Part shown: one piece after another, positions 8,159 through 18,540 of the stretch
Numbering within the stretch: the stretch's first letter is position 1
Layout of the letters: each line of letters opens with the position of its first letter
From: Bacteroides sp.
Lineage (GTDB): Bacteria > Bacteroidota > Bacteroidia > Bacteroidales > Muribaculaceae
NCBI GenBank assembly: GCA_014802435.1
Contig: JAAVCG010000031.1
Span: 55,849-119,848, forward strand
Reading direction: 5' to 3'
Length of the DNA: 64,000 nt
Program-made: the position numbers and the translations under genes
Notes under the pieces: model-generated
What the model saw: the letters and a program-made list of their open reading frames with translations, nothing else
The model's database searches: none
Told to the model about the DNA's origin: nothing

Positions 8159-9363
8159 AAAAATTGATTCCCGCAGCCGCGTTGCTCCTCGCTTTCGGGG
8201 CAACGGCTCAGACCGAACCGACCGATTCGGTAGCCACTGATTCAATCAAGGGCTTCGTGTTTACTGATGTTATATCCTTGCCGACCACTTCGGTCAAGGA
8301 CCAGAACAAATCCGGCACTTGCTGGTGTTTCTCCGGCACTTCAGCCATTGAGGAGGAAGTTCTGCGCCAGGGGGGAGACTCTCTGGATTTGAGCGAGATG
8401 TATACCGTTCGCCAATGTTATCTTGACAAGGCCAAGCGCTATGTCCGTCTGGGCGGAGTCGGCAACTTCTCTCAGGGCGGCTCAATCATTGATGTGGCCT
8501 ACGTGATGGACCGCTATGGCGCGATTCCTGAAAGCGTCTATGCCGGCCTGAACTATGGCGAGAGCGCTCATGACCATTCAGAAGTTGAAAAGGCGCTGAC
8601 TTCTTATATCACCTCCATTGCCGGCAGCCGCAAGCTCAGCCCCGCATGGCTCAAGGGCTTCGAGGGAATTCTCGACGCATACTTCGGCCCCGTTCCCGAA
8701 ACTTTTGAAGTCAACGGAAAGACTTATACTCCCAAGTCGTATGCCGAGAGCCTCGGAGTAAACTTCAATGACTTCGTACCGTTCACTTCATTTACCCATC
8801 AGCCGATGTACAGCACCTTCCCTCTGGAAGTTTGTGATAACTGGCTCTGGGCGGATTACTATAACGTTCCGCTGGATGACTTCAAGCGCATTGTTGATGA
8901 AGCCTTGAAGGCCGGCTATACGGTAAACTGGGCCGCCGACGTTTCAGAGAAGGGTTTCAAGTGGAACGACGGTTATGCAGTTCTTCCCGAGAAGAAGACT
9001 GAGGCCGACATGCAGGGCACTGAATTGAGCCGCTGGGTGAAGCTGAGTGATGCCGATAAGGAGAAGGAAGCCTATCAGTTTACTTCGCCTGCTGACCTCA
9101 AGGAGGTTAACGTGACGGCCGAACTGCGTCAGCAGATGTTTGATAATCACGAGACTACTGACGATCACGGCATGGTCATCGTCGGCACCGCAACGGACCA
9201 GCTCGGCAATCGCTACTATAAGGTTAAGAACTCATGGAACACCAATCAGGTTTATGACGGTTACTTCTATGTTTCAGAACCTTACTTCCTTGCCAAGACC
9301 ATGAGCTTCAGCGTCAATAAGAACGCCGTGCCCAAGGATATCCGCAAAAAACTGAATCTCTGA
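8155..9363 (+). CDS. Secreted C1B-type cysteine peptidase (bleomycin hydrolase/aminopeptidase C-like)
   Basis: NKSGTCWCFSGTSAIEEE catalytic Cys; DDHGMVIVG His; YKVKNSWN Asn. Confidence 0.88.
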   Translation: MKKLIPAAALLLAFGATAQTEPTDSVATDSIKGFVFTDVISLPTTSVKDQNKSGTCWCFSGTSAIEEEVLRQGGDSLDLSEMYTVRQCYLDKAKRYVRLGGVGNFSQGGSIIDVAYVMDRYGAIPESVYAGLNYGESAHDHSEVEKALTSYITSIAGSRKLSPAWLKGFEGILDAYFGPVPETFEVNGKTYTPKSYAESLGVNFNDFVPFTSFTHQPMYSTFPLEVCDNWLWADYYNVPLDDFKRIVDEALKAGYTVNWAADVSEKGFKWNDGYAVLPEKKTEADMQGTELSRWVKLSDADKEKEAYQFTSPADLKEVNVTAELRQQMFDNHETTDDHGMVIVGTATDQLGNRYYKVKNSWNTNQVYDGYFYVSEPYFLAKTMSFSVNKNAVPKDIRKKLNL

Positions 9364-9884
9364 TGCGCAAATCACTGACTATATTCGCTCTGGGAGCCAT
9401 CATGATGGCTCTCGGAGCGTGTCATACGACGGAGGCCAACTATCGTGCGGCCTACGACGTAGCCAAGGCCAAGGCCGTAGCCGACCGCGAGGAGATAGAC
9501 CCGGAAGTGCAGGCTCAGATAGAGCGCGCCAAGAAGCGCCGCCAGCAGATTTACATTGTCGGCACGGACACTGTTACGGTCACTTCGCGGTTTGTGTCGC
9601 GCGAGGATGAGCCGGACGGAGAGGTTCCGGAATTTCTTGTCGTGGTCAATGAGTTTGAGCAGCGCTTTAATGCGCTGGCCATGATGCGGCGGCTAAGGGA
9701 AAACGGGATTCCGGCGGCAATGGTGGTGCGCAATTCTGACCCTACCTATTATGTCATTGCGGAGTCAGCTGACTCAGTGGCGGCAGTTCCCGCCCTGATG
9801 GAGAAAGCCGCCAAGGAGACCGCTAAGTTGGGTCTCGCTGACGGCTATCCGATGGTTTTGCGTAATCCTAACCGGAAGAAGTGA
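9363..9884 (+). CDS. Lipoprotein, probable SPOR-like C-terminal domain
   Basis: Lipobox LGAC; FLVVVNEFEQRFNALAMMRRLRENGIPAAMVVRN..YYVI resembles SPOR repeat. Confidence 0.6.
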   Translation: MRKSLTIFALGAIMMALGACHTTEANYRAAYDVAKAKAVADREEIDPEVQAQIERAKKRRQQIYIVGTDTVTVTSRFVSREDEPDGEVPEFLVVVNEFEQRFNALAMMRRLRENGIPAAMVVRNSDPTYYVIAESADSVAAVPALMEKAAKETAKLGLADGYPMVLRNPNRKK

Positions 9885-10204
9885 AATCGCGTGTCATAGT
9901 GACAAGATTTGCACCCAAAGGGTTGGTTCTCAACCTCTTTGGGTTTTATCTTACCCGCGATGATTCATGGGTTGACGCCCGAATAATCAATCATGAGCGG
10001 ATTCATGACGCGCAACAGCGCGAACTGCTCTACATTCCGTTTTATCTGCTCTATCTATTGGAATACCTGGTCAGGCTGATTCAGTTTCGCAATCATGATA
10101 AGGCTTACCGCAACATATCATTTGAGCGTGAGGCCTATGCCAACGACAAGGATTTCAACTATTTAAAGAGACGGAAGCTGTTTTCTTTCCGGCGGTATCT
10201 CTGA
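9881..10204 (+). CDS. Small membrane protein with HExxH metallopeptidase-like motif
   Basis: GTG start; NHERIHDAQQREL...hydrophobic segment...FEREAYAND. Confidence 0.6.
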   Translation: MKSRVIVTRFAPKGLVLNLFGFYLTRDDSWVDARIINHERIHDAQQRELLYIPFYLLYLLEYLVRLIQFRNHDKAYRNISFEREAYANDKDFNYLKRRKLFSFRRYL

Positions 10205-10209
10205 GCGGT

Positions 10210-12252
10210 TCAGAGCCAGTTTTTCCAATTATCGCATGAGGTTTTCAGAGTGAGGGCCAGTGCGGTAGTTGGATATTTTTTTGCGATTGTCTTGAGATTT
10301 CCGAAGGCATATTCGGCACGGGCGCGAGTCTCATCAGACTTCATCATCTTCATTGCCTCGGCAACTTCCTTGCGGAATACTCGCTCGGTCTCCTTGGCCA
10401 TTTCCGGGGTGTAGTCATAGAGGAATCCATAGTTTTGTTTATGGAATTCTTCTTCACTGCTGCGGAGTTGGGCAAGGAATCTCCATTCAATCCATCCGCG
10501 CCAATACTGAGTCAGGGCCCAGCACTGTTCCAATGAGTTGCGGCGTCCGAGGGCAAACATCAGTCGGGCCCAGGCGCGTTCGTCGGCAGTAGGGGCGGAG
10601 GTCATTTGCTTTTGATAATCAAGCATTTGGCGAGCAAACAGGAGTTTTGCATTATCGGGGCTTGTTCCGGGATTTTTCGCCACACTGTTTTCATATGAGT
10701 AATCATAATCCGGATTTCCGCTCTTGTTCCATCGTTCGGGATAATAAATGAAGGGGTCATATCCGAGGTAACCTTGGCGATTAACCTTCATTGAGCGCTG
10801 ATAATCGATGCCCACCTGCACGAGATAATCAATTGCACGGGCATAGTTGCCTTCACGCAGGGCGAGGGTTCCAATCAGGTCGTTGAACACGTTGGGGTTC
10901 TGCAAGTCGGGCTGACGCAGATAGTCAAACAAGGGCGATGATTTCATTATTTTCTTATGAGCGTCGGCCAAGCGGTCAGAGCGCATGCTTGCCATCAACT
11001 GGAATGTCAGCGAGCCTCGGTCAATATCTCCGGGGATGACATCATATTCCCGGGGATTTTTAGAGTCGGCATAATCGGCTAAGAGGATGGCGGTTGCATA
11101 GTCGCCGCGCTTCCAGAGCTGCGGAATCCAATCGGAGTAAATAATGTTGCGGCGCCGGCGATTCCAGGTGTAAGCATCAGGATTTTCAGGATTACACTGA
11201 GCATCGAGCCATTTGAGCTGAGCCAACATGGATGCTTCATTGCCTGATTTGCCGTCCACCTTCATTTTATAAGCAATCGCTTGATTTTTCAGGTCCTCAG
11301 ACGAGAATTTAGAGGCGAGCGCCTGACTTAAGTATTTATTGGCCTCAGAGGGGTTATTTACAAAGTTATTATAGAAATAGGCGAGGAAAAGAGCCCAGTC
11401 GCCCTTGTAGGTGACATCCTTTTTCAGCAGAGCCTTCTTAGCCAGGGGGATTGATTGGGCCATTCGGGCGGAGTCATTTGCGACGTTTCGGCGCAGATAA
11501 TCCATAATCTGCGGAGCGTCAGGGTTATGTTCCAGCAAAAATTCCATGGGGTTTTCAACCTTTAGGGAATTGATGTCGGCTCCGCGGGCAAAGAGGACGT
11601 TAGCCCTGACGGTGTCGCCAAGATGGAGGAGACTTCCTCCGACATAGTTACCGGCCATGCGTTTCATGAGGCTTTCGGGGGCCACGTCGGCAAAAGCGGA
11701 GTCATAAACCTCAACGCAGCGGGCAAACTGGTTAGAGGCAAAGAGGGCACGGCAAGCCTGCATTGCGTAGCGCTCCTTGAGGTTTGAGCCATTATAACTG
11801 AGGGCTTTGGTGATGAAGTTCTCCAGGCTCGGGTCAACGTCATTTTTGCTTGATGGATAATACCATGGGGAGTTCCGCCTGTTTTCGCGTCGGGTTTCTT
11901 CAATCCCTTTTGCGAGCTCAAGGAATTCAATTGCCTCATGATTAGAATCATTGAGGAAAGAGTACATACGGTTAGCGTTTGATTTTTTTGCGAAAGGCCC
12001 GGTTTTATACTGAAAAGCGGCCTTAGAGTCGCGATAGACCACCTCCTCAATATCGGCCAAGGGGATTTCAGCGGAGGTCTGACTCTGCCAGAGGCGGATG
12101 TTTTCGCCGCGATGGAAATCAATGGCGGGTTCATTACGGGGGATTACGAAGTAGGGCGGGGTGGGAATCATAGGGTTCCAAGGGCCACACGCCTCGGCCA
12201 CGGCGGGGAGCATCAGATTAGCGGCCAGAAGCAAAAATACTTTTGATTTCAT
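10210..12252 (-). CDS. Secreted helical/TPR-like hypothetical protein
   Basis: 680 aa, signal peptide, helical repeat character. Confidence 0.6.
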   Translation of the reverse strand: MKSKVFLLLAANLMLPAVAEACGPWNPMIPTPPYFVIPRNEPAIDFHRGENIRLWQSQTSAEIPLADIEEVVYRDSKAAFQYKTGPFAKKSNANRMYSFLNDSNHEAIEFLELAKGIEETRRENRRNSPWYYPSSKNDVDPSLENFITKALSYNGSNLKERYAMQACRALFASNQFARCVEVYDSAFADVAPESLMKRMAGNYVGGSLLHLGDTVRANVLFARGADINSLKVENPMEFLLEHNPDAPQIMDYLRRNVANDSARMAQSIPLAKKALLKKDVTYKGDWALFLAYFYNNFVNNPSEANKYLSQALASKFSSEDLKNQAIAYKMKVDGKSGNEASMLAQLKWLDAQCNPENPDAYTWNRRRRNIIYSDWIPQLWKRGDYATAILLADYADSKNPREYDVIPGDIDRGSLTFQLMASMRSDRLADAHKKIMKSSPLFDYLRQPDLQNPNVFNDLIGTLALREGNYARAIDYLVQVGIDYQRSMKVNRQGYLGYDPFIYYPERWNKSGNPDYDYSYENSVAKNPGTSPDNAKLLFARQMLDYQKQMTSAPTADERAWARLMFALGRRNSLEQCWALTQYWRGWIEWRFLAQLRSSEEEFHKQNYGFLYDYTPEMAKETERVFRKEVAEAMKMMKSDETRARAEYAFGNLKTIAKKYPTTALALTLKTSCDNWKNWL

Positions 12253-13279
12253 CGGAGCTATAATTTTTCAGGTTTTTGGGGTCGAGATGATAAATGATGT
12301 TAGAATGTTTTCGGGAGGAGAGTCGCTGCTCAATTTCGCGCTTGACGGCTTCAATCTCGTTGAAGTCAGAGATTTCGCGGCGAATGATGTCGCCCCGGTG
12401 GATGATTGTCCGGTTATAAGGGACGTCAGTCCTTGCAATGAAGATGTTTTCTGAGCGGGGCTCAAACAGAGAGCGGTCATCAAGATCGAGGTCAGCGGCA
12501 ATTCCGGCGAATTTTCCGGCACTGAACACCAGTTGCCAGGAGTAAGTGGGGTAAGCAATATCCAGATGGAGCGGATAATCAGGGAGTTTTTTGAGGTAAG
12601 GCATTATGTCCTCGCGGTCAATTATGGAATTTTTGGTTTCCGGACTGTCAAATGAGCCGGTGTTATAGACCATCAGGACTCCGGCATCAACGGGAGGAGC
12701 CTTTTTTGCCAGCTGATGGAGTCTGACAGTGGAGCTCAATCGCCAGGGGAGGTTCAGCTCGCTGAAAGAGCTCCGAATGGAGTCACAAAGCGTGAAGAAG
12801 AGCTTTTCAGTTGAGGGAGTCCAGTCACAATCAAGCTGCAGCTCGCTGACGTTAGGGAGCTTATGAAATTGACACATATTGGCCACTCTTTCAGTGATGT
12901 TACGGGCAAGTTCGCCTTCATCGTCAGCCATTTGCCGGAGGGCATCGAGGGTTATGTAGACCACCGGGACAATCTCCATGGTGTCTAATCCGGAGTTGAG
13001 GATTTTCTGCGTGGAGGCGGGAATCCGGATGGTTGCATTGGGGATGGCTTTCCATTCGCCGTCGTCGGCCGTAACGTCAAACATCCGCAAGTAAATGCGG
13101 CGGACGTCATGATTGGCCATGAAAGCGAGCTCGGCGCTATCCAGTTGCAGAACGGTTTTCCAATAATAAACGGAGTTTACTTCCTGATGCTCCGGAGGCG
13201 CGGATTGGGCACTCCTGGAATTGCAGGAGGCGGCGGCCATCGCCAGGATGATTGAGAGTATGGGGATTAACTTTTTCAT
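12218..13279 (-). CDS. Hypothetical lipoprotein
   Basis: Lipobox AAASC; 353 aa; overlaps 5' end of downstream gene by 35 bp. Confidence 0.6.
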   Translation of the reverse strand: MKKLIPILSIILAMAAASCNSRSAQSAPPEHQEVNSVYYWKTVLQLDSAELAFMANHDVRRIYLRMFDVTADDGEWKAIPNATIRIPASTQKILNSGLDTMEIVPVVYITLDALRQMADDEGELARNITERVANMCQFHKLPNVSELQLDCDWTPSTEKLFFTLCDSIRSSFSELNLPWRLSSTVRLHQLAKKAPPVDAGVLMVYNTGSFDSPETKNSIIDREDIMPYLKKLPDYPLHLDIAYPTYSWQLVFSAGKFAGIAADLDLDDRSLFEPRSENIFIARTDVPYNRTIIHRGDIIRREISDFNEIEAVKREIEQRLSSRKHSNIIYHLDPKNLKNYSSDEIKSIFASGR

Positions 13280-13378
13280 TGTAAGGGATTATTTATGGTG
13301 CAAAATTATGGAAAAAAAATGACCCGGCAAGGGATATTGCCGGGTGCTGTATGAAATGTCCTCAGGAGTGTATGAAAC

Positions 13379-14248
13379 TCAGCGCCAGATTATGAAACTA
13401 TGATTTGGGGTGATTTCATGTTCATCGACGTTGATTTGTCGGCGTGCGCCTTCCTCGTCAGTATAAAAGCCGAAGGAATCGCCTCCGCAAAGATAGATTG
13501 CATTGCGCACTCCGGCATCGGTCAGCAGCTGCGCAAACTCATTGAACGAGAGCTTTTCGCGGCTGACGATTATGCAGACTTTATTGTCCCATTGGGCCAG
13601 GGCCTTACGGATAGCGGTGTTTTTTGGCTTGTTTTCAATTGCCTGACCGCCAACAACCAAGGGGTATTGGCGGAAGAAGTAGCCCCCTTCAGTGAGGGCT
13701 TTTTCCAGCAGGGGAGTGGAATCAGCCACTCCCAGGGAGAGTTCCCCATTGACGATTGCGCAAAATCCGGCCTTTGATTCCCCTTGACTTTTCAGGTCGC
13801 CATTGAGGACGAAAGTGCCCAGGATTTGGCCGTTATCCTCGCGAATATCGGCGGCACGAGTGGCAAGAATAATCGTGGAGTCAGAGATGAAGTCATTGCC
13901 TAAGACCAGGGCGGGAGTAGCATTGCGGGGCTCAAAGATTCGCAATCCTTTGCGGTTAATGACGGTGTCAATCACCGTTACAGAGCGTCCGGGCCCGGTC
14001 AATTCACCGGCCGGCGCGAGGGCTTCCTGAGAGGAGGGCGCCGGTGTTAGCGGTGTTACCACTGTTTCCTCGTCGGATTCAGCATTAAAGAACGCCACAG
14101 CGCCAATAATGGCGGCAATGATGAGGGCTCCCGCCAGGATTGGAATCCAATGCTTTCGCTTCTGATTCTTTTTGGGAGACGGGGAGGCCGGGCGCGGTGA
14201 AATTATACGGATTTCATCATCTTTGATTTCGTCATTCCTAAGGCTCAT
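13379..14248 (-). CDS. Phosphodiester glycosidase (NAGPA/DUF2233)-like membrane-anchored protein
   Basis: N-terminal TM; FVLNGDLKSQG..., RNAIYLCGGDSFGF. Confidence 0.6.
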   Translation of the reverse strand: MSLRNDEIKDDEIRIISPRPASPSPKKNQKRKHWIPILAGALIIAAIIGAVAFFNAESDEETVVTPLTPAPSSQEALAPAGELTGPGRSVTVIDTVINRKGLRIFEPRNATPALVLGNDFISDSTIILATRAADIREDNGQILGTFVLNGDLKSQGESKAGFCAIVNGELSLGVADSTPLLEKALTEGGYFFRQYPLVVGGQAIENKPKNTAIRKALAQWDNKVCIIVSREKLSFNEFAQLLTDAGVRNAIYLCGGDSFGFYTDEEGARRQINVDEHEITPNHSFIIWR

Positions 14249-14609
14249 GAGATTCCTCCTTTTCTAAAAAATCTTTCAGGGCCTTGAGAGCTTCCTTTGA
14301 TGCAGTCACTTCATGGCAGAATGAGAAGCAGTCAGAGAGCAGGAGCTTTTGGCGCTGAGGATGGATATAGGAAATAAAATTACGGTTGACAATCAGGCTT
14401 TTACCGATGCGGATAAAGCAATGATTATCTTTTTCAAGCATTTGAGAGATTCGGCGTTCGATTTGTCCTAACTGCAGGGAGAGCAGATGCACGTCGCCAT
14501 TGGCCAGACGCAAGGATGAGTAATTACCTTCGGCAGCAATATAGACAACCGAATCGGCGGGGACCCGGACAATCTCAGCGGAGGAGGTAAATACTAAACG
14601 CTTTTCCAT
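14238..14609 (-). CDS. Stand-alone LytTR DNA-binding domain protein
   Basis: YIAAEGNYSSLRLANGD...FIRIGKSLIVNRNFISYI. Confidence 0.8.
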   Translation of the reverse strand: MEKRLVFTSSAEIVRVPADSVVYIAAEGNYSSLRLANGDVHLLSLQLGQIERRISQMLEKDNHCFIRIGKSLIVNRNFISYIHPQRQKLLLSDCFSFCHEVTASKEALKALKDFLEKEESHEP

Positions 14610-14664
14610 AAAAGAGAATTATGGTGCAAAGTTACGGAAAAAACTTTGGAGTTGCAAGCGGGGT

Positions 14665-16002
14665 CTAACTCCGTCTGAAGGTCAGGAGAATAGTAATCAG
14701 AGTGAGCAATTCAGCGGCGGGAATAGCGAGCCAGAGTCCGGCATTGCCGATTAGCGACGGGAGGAAGATGAATGACGGGACAAGGAAAATAATGCCCCTG
14801 AGGAGGGTGAAGATAATAGACCTGACGGCGAGTTCCAGGCTCTGATAATAACCTATGAAGGTTATATTTACCGCGAAAATGATTGCGCATAATGAGAAGA
14901 GCGGGAGGCCATTGACGGCAATGTCAAAAGCGGGTTCGGAGGGCGCCAGGAAAGCGGTGACTATCAGCCGGGAGCCTGCGGCGAGGGCTAAAGAGACGCA
15001 AGTGCCGCAAATGAGAGCGGTCAGAATAGCCACCCGGAATGTTTGCTTTACTCTGCGGGGGCTTCCGGCTCCATAGTTGAAGCTGATGATAGGTTGGGCG
15101 GATTGGGCAACGGCATTGGCAATGGAGAAGACAACGGGAAACAGATAGCAGGCAATGGAGAAGGCGGCTACTCCCTGTTCGCCCAGTCGGCTGATAAACA
15201 TATAGTTGCCGGTAATCATCATGATGCTCATTGCAATTTCAGTCAAGAAAGTAGCAAACCCGATTTTGACCATATAAGCGGTGTTTCTCAGGGTTAGGCG
15301 CAGGCTTTTAGATGATGTTTTAAGGCGATAGAACCGCAAATTGTTTGAAAAGCGGACGAAGTAAATCAGGGCCATCAGGCCTCCGATAACGCAGCTGATA
15401 GAAGTGGCGACGGCGGCGCCCTTAACTCCCATTCCCATCGGGAAAATCATCAGATAGTCAAGAATAATGTTAAGGACGGCAGGCACGGCCTGACAATACA
15501 TTGCATACTTTGGCGAGCCATCGAGTCGAATCAGCATCATTCCAATGCAAGAAATCATCACGAACAGCATTGAGGGAGTCAGCGGCAACATATAATTGAG
15601 GGCGTTCTCCTTCAAATCAGGGCTGCAACCGAGAATGTCAAGAGTCCAATCCGGGGCAATGACGATTGTCAGAACCATAATGAGCGCCAGGAGGGTAGAG
15701 ACCAGAAATCCCTGGGTTAGGATGATATTTGCCGCCTTGACGTTGCCTTCCGACAGTTTAATGCTGGCAATCACCGAAGCTCCGATACCGAACATGAGTC
15801 CGATTCCGGTTGCTATCATATACATCGGGGCGACAATGTTGACCGACGCAATACCGTCGGCGCCGACGCCATGGCCGACAAACATTCCGTCAATGACCGT
15901 AATCAATGACGTGAAAACCATTCCGATGAGAGTAGGGAAGAACAGGGCACGGAACAGAGCGCCGATTTTCATCGTAGCAAAGTCGAGTTTATCGCGCTGC
16001 AT
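14665..16002 (-). CDS. MATE family efflux transporter
   Basis: 12-TM MATE pattern; start at MQRDKL adjacent to dnaG stop. Confidence 0.88.
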   Translation of the reverse strand: MQRDKLDFATMKIGALFRALFFPTLIGMVFTSLITVIDGMFVGHGVGADGIASVNIVAPMYMIATGIGLMFGIGASVIASIKLSEGNVKAANIILTQGFLVSTLLALIMVLTIVIAPDWTLDILGCSPDLKENALNYMLPLTPSMLFVMISCIGMMLIRLDGSPKYAMYCQAVPAVLNIILDYLMIFPMGMGVKGAAVATSISCVIGGLMALIYFVRFSNNLRFYRLKTSSKSLRLTLRNTAYMVKIGFATFLTEIAMSIMMITGNYMFISRLGEQGVAAFSIACYLFPVVFSIANAVAQSAQPIISFNYGAGSPRRVKQTFRVAILTALICGTCVSLALAAGSRLIVTAFLAPSEPAFDIAVNGLPLFSLCAIIFAVNITFIGYYQSLELAVRSIIFTLLRGIIFLVPSFIFLPSLIGNAGLWLAIPAAELLTLITILLTFRRS

Positions 16003-16003
16003 A

Positions 16004-18154
16004 TTATTTCGGGAGGATAATACGTTCGCCGAGGAATTTGGCAATCTCGGCAATGATTTTACGCATGTTTTGGAGTGTTTGGAGAATTTCCTGAGTGTCC
16101 ACCTCTCCGCTATTGTTAATCAGTTTATTGCGGAGTTCGCGTTCGTCCCATTGGAGTCGGGCGCTTTTGAGTCCGTAGATAGCGCGGGGCACTCTCGTCG
16201 GTAGGAGGTCACGTTCGGTTTCCACTTTCTGATTGTCCTTGGTGTAGATTTTGCTCAGGACGTATTTTTCACTGATGAGTGTAGTTGCGAGCGAGCGCAC
16301 GGTATTGTCCGGGCTTTGGCTCAGCCGGCGCGCAACGAATTGTTCGGCGGCCTGATTGATGAATTCCGCTTGAATATCAGCGCCTTGCTGTTCGATTTTC
16401 TCACCTTTCTTGGCGAGTTCGGCCATGGAGAGGGCCTGAGAGCGGAGATTGACCATCTCGGCATCAATGAATCGCCGAGCCTCGGCCTGCGCCTGCTCGG
16501 TAATGGCGGGGAGTTCGGCGTCCCATTGGGGCTGGAGGTCAATGATGGCTTGGAAAAGATGGGCGAGGTCAGAGTTGATGAACTCAATTTCGTCGCCCTC
16601 GAGTTCCTGGCGTGCATAATCAATGGCGGAGAGATTGCGTTCAATGCCATCAGAGTCCTGAACAGTGGCCAAAGTTACCATACCGTAGCGCACGAGCAGG
16701 CGGAGGACCTCCATTTCACACGGACGGACAAACGCGGCCTGGTCCTGCGAGCGGGAAGCGCGCACCTGAATTGTGGGGTCCGTTACCGGGGCGGGTTTCT
16801 CTTCCGGGGTCTGTTTGGCTTTAATTCCGTCTTTTTCAAGGGTTTCATTGCGGAATTTGGCCACTTGGAGCGACACTATTTCCTCAGAAGTAGAGAGCAA
16901 CCGGGCACACTCCTTGACGTATTCGCTGCGGATTACGGGGTCCGGAATGACGGAGATGGATTTTGCCATCGAGGAGATTATTCCGGCACGGGCCACGGGG
17001 TCATTCGTATCGGTAGTGGACTGCATGATTCGGGCTTTGAACCGGATAAAGTCCGTTTCATTTTCAGCCATGTATTGCTGAATTTCCTCGAGGGTATGAG
17101 CCTTGGCAAAAGAATCGGGGTCATCGCCCTCAGGGAGGAGCATGACCTTGATGTTCAGCCCCTGGGCCAGGAGCATGTCAATACCTCGGATAGAGGCCTT
17201 GATTCCGGCGGGGTCAGAGTCATAAATTACGGTTACATTGGAGGTGAATCGATGGATGAGGGTTATCTGCCCGTCGGTCAGCGAAGTGCCGGAGGAGGCA
17301 ACGACGTTTTCCACTCCTCGCTGGCTCATTGAGATGACGTCCATGTAACCTTCAACGAGAATACACTTATCGAGGGTTACGATAGCGCGGCGGGCCTGAT
17401 AAAGTCCATAGAGTTCATTCGACTTATGGTAAATTATGCTCTCCGGCGAGTTCATGTACTTGGCAATCCCCTTGTCAGATTTAAGGGTTCGCGCGCCAAA
17501 GCCTAACACCTTGCCGCTGAGGCCGAAAATGGGGTAGATTACTCGGCCGCGGTATTTGTCATAGAGCGTTCCGCGCTCGGATGCGGAGCAGAGTCCGGTA
17601 GACTTGAGCATCTCGGCGCTATAGCCCTTTTTCATGGCCTCCAGGGCGAGAGCGTCGCGCTTTTCAGGCGCGTAGCCCAGTCTGAATTTCTTGATAGATG
17701 CATCAGAGATTCCGCGCTCGCGAAAATAGGCCAGACCAATGTTGCGCCCCTCCTCGGTCTCGGTCAGTGTGCGCTCAAAAAAGCTGAGGGCGAACTCATT
17801 GAGCGCCAGCATGCTTTCGCGCTCAGAGGCGGCGGCGAGCTCATCAGGCGAGAGTTCGCGCTCCTTGATTTCGATATTGTATTTGCGGGCGAGCCATTTG
17901 AGGGCCTCGACATAGCTGAGTTTTTCCAGCTCCATGATGAATCCGACTGGAGAGCCACCCTTACCGCAACTGAAACATTTGCAAATGCCCTTTGCCTTGC
18001 TGACGGAGAAGGAGGGAGTACGTTCATTATGAAACGGGCAGAGGCCCATATATCCGGAGCCGCTGCGGCGGAGCTTGACGAAGTCACTGACAACTTCAAC
18101 AATGTCGGCCGTATCGAGGATTCTTCTTACTGTATCGTTATCAATTCTTTGCAT
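16004..18154 (-). CDS. dnaG: DNA primase
   Basis: CPFHNERTPSFSVSKAKGICKCFSCGKGG zinc finger; Toprim LVEGYMDVISM. Confidence 0.95.
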   Translation of the reverse strand: MQRIDNDTVRRILDTADIVEVVSDFVKLRRSGSGYMGLCPFHNERTPSFSVSKAKGICKCFSCGKGGSPVGFIMELEKLSYVEALKWLARKYNIEIKERELSPDELAAASERESMLALNEFALSFFERTLTETEEGRNIGLAYFRERGISDASIKKFRLGYAPEKRDALALEAMKKGYSAEMLKSTGLCSASERGTLYDKYRGRVIYPIFGLSGKVLGFGARTLKSDKGIAKYMNSPESIIYHKSNELYGLYQARRAIVTLDKCILVEGYMDVISMSQRGVENVVASSGTSLTDGQITLIHRFTSNVTVIYDSDPAGIKASIRGIDMLLAQGLNIKVMLLPEGDDPDSFAKAHTLEEIQQYMAENETDFIRFKARIMQSTTDTNDPVARAGIISSMAKSISVIPDPVIRSEYVKECARLLSTSEEIVSLQVAKFRNETLEKDGIKAKQTPEEKPAPVTDPTIQVRASRSQDQAAFVRPCEMEVLRLLVRYGMVTLATVQDSDGIERNLSAIDYARQELEGDEIEFINSDLAHLFQAIIDLQPQWDAELPAITEQAQAEARRFIDAEMVNLRSQALSMAELAKKGEKIEQQGADIQAEFINQAAEQFVARRLSQSPDNTVRSLATTLISEKYVLSKIYTKDNQKVETERDLLPTRVPRAIYGLKSARLQWDERELRNKLINNSGEVDTQEILQTLQNMRKIIAEIAKFLGERIILPK

Positions 18155-18162
18155 AGAGAGGT

Positions 18163-18516
18163 TCAGAGATAGATGTTACGGACAATCATCCAGCCGATGC
18201 TCAGGGCGACGAATAGGGTCAAAGTGATCGGCGAATGGATGAAACTGCGGATTTTTCCGGGGCGATTGGAGCCAATGAGCGCTAACAGGGCCATAACCAG
18301 CACTATGGGGAGCCAGGGATTGAAGGCCCATGCCTCAGCGAGGCGGCCATGGAGCAGGGCATGAAGGGCTCTGGCGCTTCCGCATCCCGGACAGTCCCAT
18401 CCGGTGAGCCATTTGACCGGACAGCGGGGATAAATTGCCGGGCCCTCCAGAGGGTCAAACATCCATGAGAAACCGAGCAATGCGAGCAAGGCTACAATCC
18501 AAATCCAGCGTTTCAT
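18163..18516 (-). CDS. DUF2752 membrane protein
   Basis: CPVKWLTGWDCPGCGSARALHALLHG. Confidence 0.8.
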   Translation of the reverse strand: MKRWIWIVALLALLGFSWMFDPLEGPAIYPRCPVKWLTGWDCPGCGSARALHALLHGRLAEAWAFNPWLPIVLVMALLALIGSNRPGKIRSFIHSPITLTLFVALSIGWMIVRNIYL

Positions 18517-18540
18517 CTCCGCAAAGTTACGAAAAATCCA

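Noticed and set aside
16316-17332. 338-aa plus-strand ORF inside dnaG
   Set aside because: Antisense shadow of an unambiguous primase gene.
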